Shown: positions 1-8,755 of the stretch, piece after piece | How the letters are laid out: every line of letters starts with the position of its first letter | Position numbering within the stretch: the stretch's first letter is position 1 | Source: Dactylococcopsis salina PCC 8305 | GTDB lineage: Bacteria > Cyanobacteriota > Cyanobacteriia > Cyanobacteriales > Rubidibacteraceae | DNA length: 64,000 nucleotides | Direction of reading: 5' to 3' | NCBI RefSeq assembly: GCF_000317615.1 | Contig: NC_019780.1 | Location: forward strand, 2,253,840 to 2,317,839 | Position numbers and translations under genes: made by a program | The notes under the pieces: model-generated | The model's database searches: none | What the model saw: the letters and a program-made list of their open reading frames with translations, nothing else | Told to the model about the DNA's origin: nothing

Positions 1-1062
1 TGGACACTTATGCACCCGTTCAGAAAGAGTTTTCTTACCACAGTTAACACCACATTCAGGACAAATTTGACTGGTTCCATTAGCGTTAACTTTGGCGAAA
101 TATACTCCTCTTTTCCAACAGACATAAGACAGAATGCTAACAAATGTTCCCCAAGCAGCATCAAGACACGCTTTTCTTAACGCTGATCGTCCTAATGCTT
201 TGAGATTAAGGTCTTCAACAAATATCATTCCTGCTTGATCACAAAGGTGATGAGCGGTTTTATAGAAGAAATCCTTGCGACAGTTAGTTATTTTTTCATA
301 GAGTCGTGCGATACGGCGACTGATGTTTTTCCAGCGACGAGAACCCTTCTTCTTATTCTTGAGTTGACCTTGCAGCAATTTAAGCTCGCCTTCGGACTCT
401 TTCAAGAACTTATGACCTTTAATCAGTTCCCCTTCGCTGGTCGCTAAAAATTCCTCCAATCCTAAATCAATTCCAATAGGGTAGCCGTGAGCAGGAACAT
501 CAGGAACATTAACATCTAATTGAAGGATGATATTAGCATAGTACCCACTAGCTTTCTTAATCACCCTGACCTGTTTAGGAACAAATCCTTCAGGAATTGG
601 ACGAGAAAGAACTAACTTCAGTTTTCCTAATTTCGGAAGAGTGATCGTTTTCCCTTGAATACAGTCTGGTTTAACTTGGGGAAAGACAAAAGAACGCATC
701 TTTTTCTTGAATCTAGGAAAACCAAATCCTCGATTCCACATATTTACAAAAGCCTCTTCTAAACCTTTTAGAGTTTGTTGGAGGACTTGAGATTGAGGAA
801 TGGATAATCGAGGAAACTTTTTCTTCGCCATTCCTAGACTTTTACACTGTCTTGCATAAGTTGGTCTAGGAGCATCGGGAGGAATGATATACTCGGATTC
901 TAGGGAACAGCGATCAATTGGACATTTTCTAGAATTCACCCAGTCTTTGCGCTCTCTCAAGGCAAAATTATAAACAGACTTACAAATATCTAGCCATTCA
1001 TCAATGGTAGAAGCCTGTTGTTTATTGACTTTGAGCTTATACTGGTAGTTAAGACTGAGCAT
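1..1062 (-). CDS. tnpB: TnpB (IS200/IS605-type RNA-guided nuclease), 3' end cut by the window edge
   Basis: On the complement an ATG at 1062 opens a frame of about 354 codons that runs off the left edge. It encodes a TnpB/OrfB protein, the RNA-guided DNA nuclease of IS200/IS605-type elements. Visible marks are a basic N-terminal helix-turn-helix region, the RuvC-I motif GIDLG with Asp near residue 199, the RuvC-II motif VEDLN with Glu near residue 283, and the first half of the zinc ribbon (CPEC). The third RuvC aspartate and the right end of the element lie outside the window. No tnpA is seen upstream, so this is probably a tnpB-only element. No internal stop is present in the visible part. 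Confidence 0.93.
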   Translation of the reverse strand, partial: MLSLNYQYKLKVNKQQASTIDEWLDICKSVYNFALRERKDWVNSRKCPIDRCSLESEYIIPPDAPRPTYARQCKSLGMAKKKFPRLSIPQSQVLQQTLKGLEEAFVNMWNRGFGFPRFKKKMRSFVFPQVKPDCIQGKTITLPKLGKLKLVLSRPIPEGFVPKQVRVIKKASGYYANIILQLDVNVPDVPAHGYPIGIDLGLEEFLATSEGELIKGHKFLKESEGELKLLQGQLKNKKKGSRRWKNISRRIARLYEKITNCRKDFFYKTAHHLCDQAGMIFVEDLNLKALGRSALRKACLDAAWGTFVSILSYVCWKRGVYFAKVNANGTSQICPECGVNCGKKTLSERVHKCP

Positions 1063-1151
1063 TTTAAGAAATCGACCTTTGTTTTCTAAAGTTTAGCATA
1101 ATATGATTGAGGATGTCCTGTCGGACTTTTGTTTGTTTGGTGACGATTCAT

Positions 1152-1180
1152 CCCTCATTAACCTAACGGTATAATGAGGG
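1152..1180. repeat. Perfect hairpin upstream of tnpB, possible IS left-end structure
   Basis: A 9-bp perfect inverted repeat, CCCTCATTA and TAATGAGGG, encloses an 11-nt loop about 90 bp upstream of the tnpB start. IS200/IS605 elements carry subterminal hairpins recognised by TnpA, so this is a candidate left-end hairpin. The element boundary itself cannot be set without its other end. Confidence 0.5.
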
Positions 1181-1208
1181 CATTCTCGTCACATTCTCGG
1201 TAAAGACC

Positions 1209-1512
1209 GTTATTCGTTATTCGTTATTTGTCAGCACTAATGGGGAATCGGGAGAAATAATCAAGGGGGCTGTAATCTTCGTTTACAAAGCCTGAAAAAA
1301 ATTGCTCTCAACTCTTACCTGGTTTGATCGATGCTTGGGGAGAGATAACAACGAAACGACGGGATTTTTCCGAGACGTTTGGAATTTTGACAAACAAGTT
1401 CCCACCCTTGCACGACATCTTAAAACAGAAAAAGTCGAAAGTCAAATTTTGTCAGCTACGATCGCGCAATTTCGTTAATTATTAAGCCAACTTAATATAA
1501 GCAACTTTCATC
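1209..1512. repeat. First copy of a 304-bp direct duplication (period 315 bp)
   Basis: The block from the GTTATTCGTT microsatellite to GCAACTTTCATC recurs exactly 315 bp downstream with only scattered substitutions and no indel. One frame near its end (about 1343-1480) reads like the C-terminal tail of a protein, but no start is present, so I do not call a gene. The rest has no feature I can name. Confidence 0.9.
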
Positions 1513-1523
1513 ATTCGTTATTC

Positions 1524-1827
1524 GTTATTCGTTATTCGTTATTTGTCAGCACTAATGGGGAATCGGGAGAAATAATCAAGGGGGCTGTAATTTTCGTTTA
1601 CAAAGCCTGAAAAAAATTGCTCTCAACTCTTACCTGGTTCGATCGATGCTTGAGGAGAGATAACAACGAAACGACGGGATTTTTCCGAGACGTTTGGAAT
1701 TTTGACAAACAAGTTCCCACCGTTGCACGACATCTTAAAATAGAAAAAGTCGAAAGTCAAATTTTGTCAGCTACGATTGCGCAATTTCGTTAATTATTAA
1801 GGCAACTTAATATAAGCAACTTTCATC
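1524..1827. repeat. Second copy of the 304-bp direct duplication
   Basis: Tandem partner of the block at 1209-1512. The copies differ at a few positions (for example CTTGGGGAG against CTTGAGGAG, and CCCTTGCACG against CCGTTGCACG), so the duplication is old enough to have drifted or was itself copied in from elsewhere. Confidence 0.9.
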
Positions 1828-2007
1828 GAGTTTCCGTCATCCTTAAAACCTTCTTATACTGAACATCCAACCCTTCAGCAGATCAGAAAGGAAGAATGAT
1901 CTCACCTAAGAATGAAGAAACAATCGTATGTTAAAGTTAATATAAATACATAAACATAAGAAAAGCTAGAAACTAACTATTAGTTTTGTTCGCTAAGATG
2001 AAAATAG

Positions 2008-2068
2008 GAACGGTTAGCCATATCCGTTCTCACGCTAGGAAGGGGCTTTCACGCCAAAACCTTTCTAG
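2008..2068 (+). other. Two consecutive hairpins in the leader of the 2111 gene
   Basis: GAACGG (2008-2013) pairs with CCGTTC (2024-2029). Immediately after, CTAGGAAGG (2035-2043) pairs with CCTTTCTAG (2060-2068), with one G-U pair. They lie 40-100 nt before the small gene at 2111. They could be a structured 5' leader or an attenuator. I do not recognise a named riboswitch. Confidence 0.35.
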
Positions 2069-2110
2069 GGGTCGTTTAGAATAAGGTCTCATACAGGAGC
2101 CATTTGTTCA

Positions 2111-2254
2111 ATGGAATATATCGAAGAAGCACTAGAAAAACTCAAGGAATGGAGTCGTAAACTAATTGAGCTTTTACTCGGTCCAGAAATGGAACCAGAG
2201 GCAGAGCCAATCCCGATTCCAGTAGAAGAGCGTGGTTCCGGTCAGTACCGTTAA
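2111..2254 (+). CDS. Small acidic amphipathic protein, 47 aa, function unknown
   Basis: ATG at 2111 follows a Shine-Dalgarno-like AGGAG (2095-2099) and the frame closes at TAA 2252-2254. The product has an amphipathic helix ([20 protein letters not shown]) followed by a Pro/Glu-rich tail (EPIPIPVEE). It sits 20 bp upstream of aroQ in the same direction. From memory, similar short proteins occur in other cyanobacteria, but I cannot verify that here. No function is assigned. Confidence 0.7.
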   Translation: MEYIEEALEKLKEWSRKLIELLLGPEMEPEAEPIPIPVEERGSGQYR

Positions 2255-2274
2255 CGGAACGCAATGAGAAAACA

Positions 2275-2724
2275 GTGCAGAAACTACAGATTTTAGTGTT
2301 ACACGGTCCCAACTTGAACCTACTTGGGATTCGTGAACGCTCCGTTTACGGGGATTTATCTTTAGACCAAATCAATGCAGCCCTAGCAGATCAAATGGCG
2401 GGGCTGCATGGTCTTATTGAGTGTCAACAGCACAACTCCGAAGGTGCGATCGTAGAGGCGATTCATAGCGCATTAGGAAACAAAGATGGAATTTTGATCA
2501 ACGCGGGAGCATACACTCACACCAGCGTTGCGATTCGGGATGCTTTATCAGGAGTCAACTTACCTGTGGTCGAAGTTCATCTGAGCAACATCTATCAAAG
2601 AGAGTCTTTCCGTCATCATTCTTATATCGCACCGATCGCAATTGGTCAAATTAGCGGTTTTGGTCTGGATAGCTATTTGTTAGGGTTAAAGGCTTTGATT
2701 CGTCATCTCAGAAAAACACAATAA
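2275..2724 (+). CDS. aroQ: 3-dehydroquinate dehydratase, type II
   Basis: AroQ catalyses the dehydration of 3-dehydroquinate to 3-dehydroshikimate in the cytosolic shikimate pathway. The 149-residue length matches the type II dodecameric family. Visible signatures are the N-terminal HGPNLNLLG, the catalytic Tyr25 in ERSVYG, the NAGAYTHTS loop, and VEVHLSN with its active-site His. The start is GTG at 2275; the nearby ATG at 2264 is out of frame. The next gene begins 2 bp after its stop, so the two are probably co-transcribed and translationally coupled. Confidence 0.96.
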   Translation: MQKLQILVLHGPNLNLLGIRERSVYGDLSLDQINAALADQMAGLHGLIECQQHNSEGAIVEAIHSALGNKDGILINAGAYTHTSVAIRDALSGVNLPVVEVHLSNIYQRESFRHHSYIAPIAIGQISGFGLDSYLLGLKALIRHLRKTQ

Positions 2725-2726
2725 AG

Positions 2727-3527
2727 ATGCGTCAAACTTTGTTATCCCGTTGGGAAGGTGCTTTGTTGGGTTGCTCTTTAGAGGTAGGAAAAGAGTTTCA
2801 GGAAGACTCATCTGTTCCATTTTGGCGACAGATACAAGAGGAGGGAGTCAAGAGTTTAGCAACGACGGGACAATGGAAACCTAGTTTTTCGTTGGGGGAA
2901 TATCCTGTTGCTGAGGTGGTTTTGTTGGGTTTACCTCTGATGTTGTTTTTCAGTGATCAACCGCAGGAATGGCAGGAAGGTTTAAACCTTCAAAATCGAT
3001 CGAAGCGAGAACAAGCGGCGATCGTTGCTTATGGTACGGTGATTAAATGGAGCATTGAGGAAACACTCACTGAGAAAACATTGTTTTCTGATTTACAAAC
3101 CGCAGTGGGGGACAAAAGCAGTAATGAAGTGTTACAAATGCTACAAAGTCACGCTAACAAGGGGAAAACGCTACAGGAAACCAAAGCGGTTTTAGCTCCC
3201 ACTTGCCAAGACCTTTGGTTGGCTTTATACTGTTTGGGAACAAGTTTAGAAGATTTACCCCTGAGTGTGGGGAGAGCGAAAAGAATTAAACAGTGGCATC
3301 CGTTAGTTTTACCTCTGGTGGGTGCTTTATCGGGAGTCCATAATAGCATCAATGCAATTCCTATCCCCTGGCGTTGTCGGTTACAGGAGGAAAAGCATCA
3401 ATGGAAACAAGAATTACTCCTAATGTTAGCCACTTGGTCGGGGAGTTATGAATTTGCTATGATGAACCAGCATTTAAAACAAAGCGCGATCGCGCCAGCA
3501 AAAGTGATTCAACCTCGGAATTATTGA
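2727..3527 (+). CDS. ADP-ribosylglycohydrolase-like protein, degenerate
   Basis: A 266-aa protein. Its start (RWEGALLGCSLEVG) and end (GALSGVHNSINAIPIPWR) resemble the two ends of the ADP-ribosylglycohydrolase (DraG-like) fold. The Asp-rich metal-binding motifs expected in an active hydrolase are not evident, so it is probably a catalytically altered relative. It begins 2 bp after aroQ, which suggests an operon without revealing a function. The family call rests on motif memory. Confidence 0.6.
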   Translation: MRQTLLSRWEGALLGCSLEVGKEFQEDSSVPFWRQIQEEGVKSLATTGQWKPSFSLGEYPVAEVVLLGLPLMLFFSDQPQEWQEGLNLQNRSKREQAAIVAYGTVIKWSIEETLTEKTLFSDLQTAVGDKSSNEVLQMLQSHANKGKTLQETKAVLAPTCQDLWLALYCLGTSLEDLPLSVGRAKRIKQWHPLVLPLVGALSGVHNSINAIPIPWRCRLQEEKHQWKQELLLMLATWSGSYEFAMMNQHLKQSAIAPAKVIQPRNY

Positions 3528-3595
3528 AAAAAGAACTCACAATTTATAACTGATCGATCGATCAGGAATTGGACTTGGTAAGGCGATTAAAGCTG

Positions 3596-5938
3596 ATGAA
3601 ACATTCTTCCAGTATTACTCATCCAGTCTCTCACCATCGAGGAAAAGGAGACTCCTTCAGTCAGTGGGTGGAAAAACACATCTTTTCCGCCTTAACCTCC
3701 GGTTCCTGGCTGATTTTCCTATTGGCAGTGTTAACCTTGACAGGAGTCGCAGGGAATCGTCTTTATAACCAACCGCAGTTAGGAATTGGCACTCGCTCAC
3801 CACAGACAATTGTTGCGCCTTCCGACTTGGAAATTAAGGACGAACTGAAAACCGCACAAAAACAAGAAGCGGCTCGATCGCGCTTAACCCCCGTCCTGAA
3901 AATAGACGACTCACAAACTCAAGAAATTGTCAATACTCTCCAAGAGAGATTAAACACTTTATCCACCCTACGACGACAAGCCGCAGCGGATTTATTCGTA
4001 TCCACCGCGCAACTCTCAGAATCGGTACAAGTTCATCTTCGCACTTGTTCCCCGCAACAGTGGGAAACAATTCGAGAGGGAAGCAAAAATTCTCAACCAT
4101 CTCAAGTGGAAAGCGAACTCAATCAACTGTCACAACGTCTTTCTGAATCCGAGTTTTCCCAACTGATCACAACTATTGAGCAAGTTCGTCAGCAATATTT
4201 TTATTCCTTACATCACCGAGAAACCGAGGTGATCAATTTTCAAGGGAAAAAGATTTTATTACAACTGTCTCCCTCCACTTGGGAAAATACCAGAAAAGGA
4301 ATTGAAAACACCGCCGAACCAATGCTAACTCAGGGAATCTCTCCTGGACTTCCGACTTTCCTTTTAAGCCGCGCGATCGATCTACAATTACAAGGGAAAG
4401 TTCCTCCCATGAGTCTTCCTCTCGCCAAAGAGATTCTAGAGGAGACTTTAGCCCCGAATCTAGTAGAAGATACCCCACAAACTCAACGTCGCGCAGCAGA
4501 AGCAGCGGAAGCTGTCTCGCCAGTGATGTTAACCGTAGAAGCAGGAGAAGTGATTGTCAACGCGGGAGAGGTGATTCGTCGAGAAGAGTTTCTGTTACTG
4601 GATGCGTTTGATCTCAGTCAAAGAGGGGTTAACTGGATTGGGTTAGGAGGTTGTGGGTTATTGGTGACAATTTCGATTGTTCTGTTTTGGCGAGTGAAAC
4701 AAGTGGTCGATCGAAAATTACGGCGACGAGATCAGCTATTATTAATTTTGCTCAGTGTTTCCAGTCCTTTATTGCTGATGTTGGGGGTAGAATACTCCTG
4801 TTTTCCCGCCGTCGGATTATTGGTAAGTAGCTTTTATGGCCCAACTTTAGCCCTCACCCAAGTCAGTTTAGTGACAGGATTAGAAATTTATACGTTGCTG
4901 AGTGGACTGGAGATTTCCATCGCACCCGAAGCGTTTGTGACGGGAACAGTGGGAGGATTGTTAGCGGCGGCTGTCGCGGGAAGACTTCGATCGCGGGAAG
5001 AATTAGCCCTTTTAGGTGGCGCGATTGGGTTAATTCAAGGCGCAGTTTATCTTCTCCTTAGCCTCATCTTAAACACAACTGGGGAAACGATTTGGTATGC
5101 AATGTTACCAGATGCCGTTATTTATGGGTTGTCGGGTTTAGTGTGGAGTATCATCGCCTTTGGCGTATCTCCCTACTTAGAACGTTTCTTTGATTTAGTG
5201 ACACCGATTCGTTTAGCAGAATTAGCCAACCCCAATCGTCCTTTATTACAACGATTAGCCATTGAAGCGCCTGGCACATTTCAACACACCTTATTTGTCT
5301 CCTCTTTAGCCGAAGCCGCCGCCAGAGAATTAAACTGTAATGTGGAATTAGTACGAGCGGGTACACTTTACCATGATATTGGAAAAATGCACGACCCATT
5401 AGGATTTATCGAGAACCAAATGGGATGTAAAAATAAGCATGATGAAATCAATGATCCCTATGAAAGTGCCAGGATTATTAAGAAGCACGTCAGCGAAGGA
5501 TTAGTGATGGCGAAACGCTGCGGTTTGCCAAAAGCCATTCAAGATTTTATTCCAGAACATCAAGGCACACTTTTGATTTCCTATTTCTATTTCCAAGCAC
5601 AAAAAGAGGGGAAAGGAGTTGTTTCCGAAATGGATTTTCGCTATGATGGACCGATTCCTCAATCTAGAGAAACTGGAATTGTTATGTTAGCAGATGGTTG
5701 TGAAGCGGCGCTTCGATCGTTAAATGATGTTTCCCCCGAAAAAGCCTTAGTCATGGTGAATAAAATCATCCGTTCGCGTTGGCAAGATCAACAATTAAAA
5801 GATGCCAATTTAACTCGCACAGAGTTAAAAAAAATCGCTCAAGTGTTTGTCAGAGTTTGGCAGCAAAGTAATCATAAACGCATTGCTTACCCGAAAGCGG
5901 CGTTAGATGCTAAGTATGCTTCTTCTCTTAAAAAATAA
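3596..5938 (+). CDS. 7TM-HD family membrane phosphodiesterase (PgpH/YqfF-like)
   Basis: A polytopic membrane protein with, in order, one N-terminal membrane helix, an extracytoplasmic 7TMR-HDED region of about 280 residues, a cluster of about seven membrane helices, and a C-terminal HD domain with the motif LYHDIGKM (His/Asp near residue 593). Characterised relatives (PgpH) hydrolyse cyclic di-AMP, so turnover of that messenger at the inner membrane is the likely role. The start could also be a TTG at 3569, which adds nine residues; I prefer the ATG at 3596. It follows the aroQ pair by about 70 bp. Confidence 0.88.
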   Translation: MKHSSSITHPVSHHRGKGDSFSQWVEKHIFSALTSGSWLIFLLAVLTLTGVAGNRLYNQPQLGIGTRSPQTIVAPSDLEIKDELKTAQKQEAARSRLTPVLKIDDSQTQEIVNTLQERLNTLSTLRRQAAADLFVSTAQLSESVQVHLRTCSPQQWETIREGSKNSQPSQVESELNQLSQRLSESEFSQLITTIEQVRQQYFYSLHHRETEVINFQGKKILLQLSPSTWENTRKGIENTAEPMLTQGISPGLPTFLLSRAIDLQLQGKVPPMSLPLAKEILEETLAPNLVEDTPQTQRRAAEAAEAVSPVMLTVEAGEVIVNAGEVIRREEFLLLDAFDLSQRGVNWIGLGGCGLLVTISIVLFWRVKQVVDRKLRRRDQLLLILLSVSSPLLLMLGVEYSCFPAVGLLVSSFYGPTLALTQVSLVTGLEIYTLLSGLEISIAPEAFVTGTVGGLLAAAVAGRLRSREELALLGGAIGLIQGAVYLLLSLILNTTGETIWYAMLPDAVIYGLSGLVWSIIAFGVSPYLERFFDLVTPIRLAELANPNRPLLQRLAIEAPGTFQHTLFVSSLAEAAARELNCNVELVRAGTLYHDIGKMHDPLGFIENQMGCKNKHDEINDPYESARIIKKHVSEGLVMAKRCGLPKAIQDFIPEHQGTLLISYFYFQAQKEGKGVVSEMDFRYDGPIPQSRETGIVMLADGCEAALRSLNDVSPEKALVMVNKIIRSRWQDQQLKDANLTRTELKKIAQVFVRVWQQSNHKRIAYPKAALDAKYASSLKK

Positions 5939-5981
5939 ACCTATGGCAATCTTATTTTATTGTTGATAGCCCCTTCTAATT

Positions 5982-5997
5982 CCCCCAAGATTGGGGG
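5982..5997. terminator. Hairpin between convergent genes
   Basis: CCCCCAA and TTGGGGG form a perfect 7-bp stem with a 2-nt loop between the stops of the HD gene and thioredoxin. The same CCCCCAAG...TTGGGGG core recurs at 29.4 kb and 48.4 kb, so it is also a member of a dispersed repeat. It may serve as a bidirectional terminator. Confidence 0.45.
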
Positions 5998-6016
5998 TTA
6001 GGGGGCGATTAGGGGG

Positions 6017-6334
6017 CTAAATTAAGGTTTCTAACTGAGAAATTAATTGTTCACTACTACTCATTCCCTCAAAGCGTTTTGCTGGTTTACCCTCTTTAAA
6101 TAAGATTAGCGTTGGTAATGCTAAGATATGATGTTCTGAGGCGATTTCAGGATATTTATCAGTATCAATTTTGACGACAGTTAAACGGTTTTGAAACTGC
6201 TTTTTTACGGTGTCTAAAACAGGAGACATCATTTGACACGGACCACACCAAACGGCATAAAAATCAACTAACACAGGATTTGTCGATTCCGCTAATAAAT
6301 CAGAAAAGCTATTATATTGTTTTTTCGTTGCCAT
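6017..6334 (-). CDS. trxA: Thioredoxin
   Basis: A 105-aa cytosolic thiol-disulfide oxidoreductase with the classical active site WCGPC (Cys30, Cys33), the cis-proline segment ALPTLILF and the usual single-domain length. It reduces target disulfides with electrons from a thioredoxin reductase. The gene stands alone on the complement, with 72 bp to the UPF0175 gene. Which thioredoxin type (m, x or y) it is cannot be decided by eye. Confidence 0.95.
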   Translation of the reverse strand: MATKKQYNSFSDLLAESTNPVLVDFYAVWCGPCQMMSPVLDTVKKQFQNRLTVVKIDTDKYPEIASEHHILALPTLILFKEGKPAKRFEGMSSSEQLISQLETLI

Positions 6335-6406
6335 AACAGTTACACTCGTAAAACAGTTCCTTAAACGATTCTATAGCAATCCTCAATTAGTTGTAAATTC
6401 TATTTC

Positions 6407-6658
6407 CTAACCCTCACGTAGGGTTTCACGATCTCTGCTTAAATCAGTTTCATCGTAATGTAAGTCCGCGTTGTGCTTGGAAAGAAAAGCATCGACAGCC
6501 CAACGGCTAGATAACCCTAAGATTCGTCCAACTTCTGCATGAGTAATTTTTTCGCTTTGGTAAGCCTGTATAACTAGGGCTTCTAAAATGTCGCGACTTA
6601 ATTTGTCACGATTGAAATGTTGAACTAATTCATCGGGAAGATTGAGAGTAATTTGCAT
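6407..6658 (-). CDS. UPF0175 family small protein (antitoxin-like)
   Basis: 83 residues: an N-terminal strand (MQITLNLPDEL) of the kind used for dimerisation and DNA binding, then a helical part containing ALVIQAYQSEKITHAEVG and a winged-helix-like GLSSRWAVDAFL. UPF0175 proteins usually pair with a PIN/DUF3368 toxin encoded directly downstream, but here the downstream neighbour is thioredoxin. It is therefore an orphan, perhaps a leftover antitoxin or a stand-alone regulator. Confidence 0.82.
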   Translation of the reverse strand: MQITLNLPDELVQHFNRDKLSRDILEALVIQAYQSEKITHAEVGRILGLSSRWAVDAFLSKHNADLHYDETDLSRDRETLREG

Positions 6659-6800
6659 GGTCTAGACTCGGATGATATCGCTTAAGCTAGAGTTTGGGAG
6701 TTATTTCTTAGCATTTACATTGTGACACAGTTGGAAATTATCATTGGTGATTCATTCAACTTAATGTTACTTTTTGGTTAAGACTTTGGAACGAAAAAAG

Positions 6801-8537
6801 ATGGAAATCAACATAAAAGTTGGAAGTCTCGTCATCTTATCTGGCCCCTCTGGATCAGGAAAATCTACGGTTTGCGAACAGGTGGCGAAACAGTATCACC
6901 CTTCGATGATTCTCTCTTCGGATACGATCAGAGAACAGTTTTTTGGATCGCGACCCACTTTAGAGGGGATAAAACCGCAACCAGTGGACGATCGATTAAT
7001 CTTTCAATTACTGGAACAAATCACTGAATCTCGACTAAGAGAAGGGTTAACGACGTTTATTGATGCGACAATGCTTAGTGATAAAGTACGGGAAGACTTT
7101 GTAAAAATTGCACAAAAAACTGATTCTCCCTATCTAGTTTTAATTTTTGATGTTGATAAAGATATCTTACACCAACGCAATCGATCGCGCGAAAAAGTTG
7201 TCCCAACAGAGGTTTTAAACAAACAGATTCGCCGACATCAAAAACAGTCTCGTTACCCTTATTTCACCAGTGATGATTTTAAGATTACCCTTGATGTTTA
7301 TCGCATTCCTGATGAGACAGAATTAGATGTCATTGGGGATATTCATGGGATGAAACAGGAGTTAGAACAACTGTTAACTTTAATGGGATATCAATGGGAA
7401 GAAGGGAAACTCATTCACTCCGAAAATCCCCAACGGAAAGTTTTATTTTTAGGGGATTTAGTCGATCGCGGTTATGATTCTCCTGGTGTCTTGGAATTAG
7501 TTAGAAAAGCGGTTTCTTGTGGTCATTATTGTGTAATGGGAAACCATGATCTTAATCTGTTGCGAGGATTAGAAACAGGAACGAAGCCGCGATCGCTTTC
7601 TACTCAAAAAACCCTACATGAAATTCTCACCCAATGGGACAAAAAAGACATCAAAATCAGCATTGGTTTCCTGAAACATCTTCCCCCTTACTACATTCAT
7701 AAAAACACCGCTTATGTTCATGCTGATATTGAGTGGTTTCATCCTTTTTTAACCCCAAAACAAGATTTAATTCGAGGGTTTTCTAAGCTCGATCGACCTC
7801 ACAATACCGATCAAGTTTATGAAACCTTGTTTGAAAAAGGAGAAAACTCCTACCATTTAGTCAGAGGTCATATTCCCCCAACTGGTGAACGTCAAACCTT
7901 AATCAATCCTATTGTATCAGCATTAGAAGCGGGTCAGGCTTTCGGCGGAAAATTAGTGGGATTAAACGCAAATCGGGAGTTAACCACCGTTGATTGTTCT
8001 CATTACAACGGGTTCTCTGAGTGGGATTCATCTAGAAATGGGAAAAAGGAGGTAAAAAAATCAACGATGTCTAAATTGTACGATCGCGATCTAAATTTAT
8101 GGATTGAACAAACCATTCAGCAACTCAAAAACAAAGACTTTCAATCTCTAGATATTGATGCTTTAATCGAGGAATTAGAAGACTTGGGAAAATCAGAAAA
8201 ACGTGCGTTAGAAAGTAATTTAATGATTTTATGCGCCCATCTCCTAAAATTAACCATTCAAAAAGACGCACCAGAAACCATGAAGCGAAGTTGGTATAAC
8301 TCAGTCATTGAACATCGAAAGCGCATCGAAAAACAGTTAAAAAATACCCCTTCTCTTAAATCTTACCTAGCTTCTATCCTTGAATCTGCTTATAATGATG
8401 GTCGGGATATTGCAATTCAAGAAGGAAAATTTGCCTCCTTTGGCGTTGAGACACCTTCGGAAACCGACTATCCGAAAACTTGTCCCTTTACGGTAGAAGA
8501 AGTTTTAGATCAAGACTTTTTCGGAAAACAAGGATAG
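6801..8537 (+). CDS. Polynucleotide kinase-phosphatase-like protein fused to DUF29
   Basis: Three parts are visible (numbering from ATG 6801). Residues 10-160 are an AAA_33-type kinase with P-loop GPSGSGKST. Residues 175-420 are a calcineurin-like phosphatase with GDIHG (Asp180), GDLVDRG, GNHD and RGHIPP. Residues 423-578 are a complete DUF29 domain (LYDRDLNLW...IEELEDLGKSE). The first two parts match the kinase-phosphatase of bacterial Pnkp, which heals broken RNA ends; the ligase domain is absent. A strong AAGGAGG (8046-8052) precedes an internal ATG at 8067 exactly where DUF29 begins, so DUF29 may also be made separately. A TTG at 6774 is an alternative start. Confidence 0.85.
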   Translation: MEINIKVGSLVILSGPSGSGKSTVCEQVAKQYHPSMILSSDTIREQFFGSRPTLEGIKPQPVDDRLIFQLLEQITESRLREGLTTFIDATMLSDKVREDFVKIAQKTDSPYLVLIFDVDKDILHQRNRSREKVVPTEVLNKQIRRHQKQSRYPYFTSDDFKITLDVYRIPDETELDVIGDIHGMKQELEQLLTLMGYQWEEGKLIHSENPQRKVLFLGDLVDRGYDSPGVLELVRKAVSCGHYCVMGNHDLNLLRGLETGTKPRSLSTQKTLHEILTQWDKKDIKISIGFLKHLPPYYIHKNTAYVHADIEWFHPFLTPKQDLIRGFSKLDRPHNTDQVYETLFEKGENSYHLVRGHIPPTGERQTLINPIVSALEAGQAFGGKLVGLNANRELTTVDCSHYNGFSEWDSSRNGKKEVKKSTMSKLYDRDLNLWIEQTIQQLKNKDFQSLDIDALIEELEDLGKSEKRALESNLMILCAHLLKLTIQKDAPETMKRSWYNSVIEHRKRIEKQLKNTPSLKSYLASILESAYNDGRDIAIQEGKFASFGVETPSETDYPKTCPFTVEEVLDQDFFGKQG

Positions 8538-8565
8538 ATTTTGAATAAATTTTGGAGAGTAAAAA

Positions 8566-8663
8566 GTAGGTTGGGTGAAGAGAAGCGAAACCCAACACCA
8601 ATCAGTAAAAAGTAGGTTGGGTAGAGACGTTCCATAGAACGTCTCCACGGGAAACCCAACACA
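8566..8663. repeat. Two TAGGTTGGGT...AACCCAAC repeats, the second with a nested palindrome
   Basis: Copy one is 8566-8598. Copy two (8611-8663) has its centre replaced by a perfect 9-bp palindrome, GAGACGTTC (8624-8632) and GAACGTCTC (8637-8645). Both outer arms (GGTTGGGT and AACCCAAC) are inverted repeats. Further copies of this family occur at 24.2, 31.1, 35.7, 39.2, 39.4, 58.2 and 63.0 kb. Confidence 0.85.
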
Positions 8664-8755
8664 AATGATAAGCAACTATATAAACCTGATCTAACAGGAA
8701 ACAAAAGCCTAGATTCTTGTTAGAATCACAACAAGTTAGCGTAAATAAATTTCTT

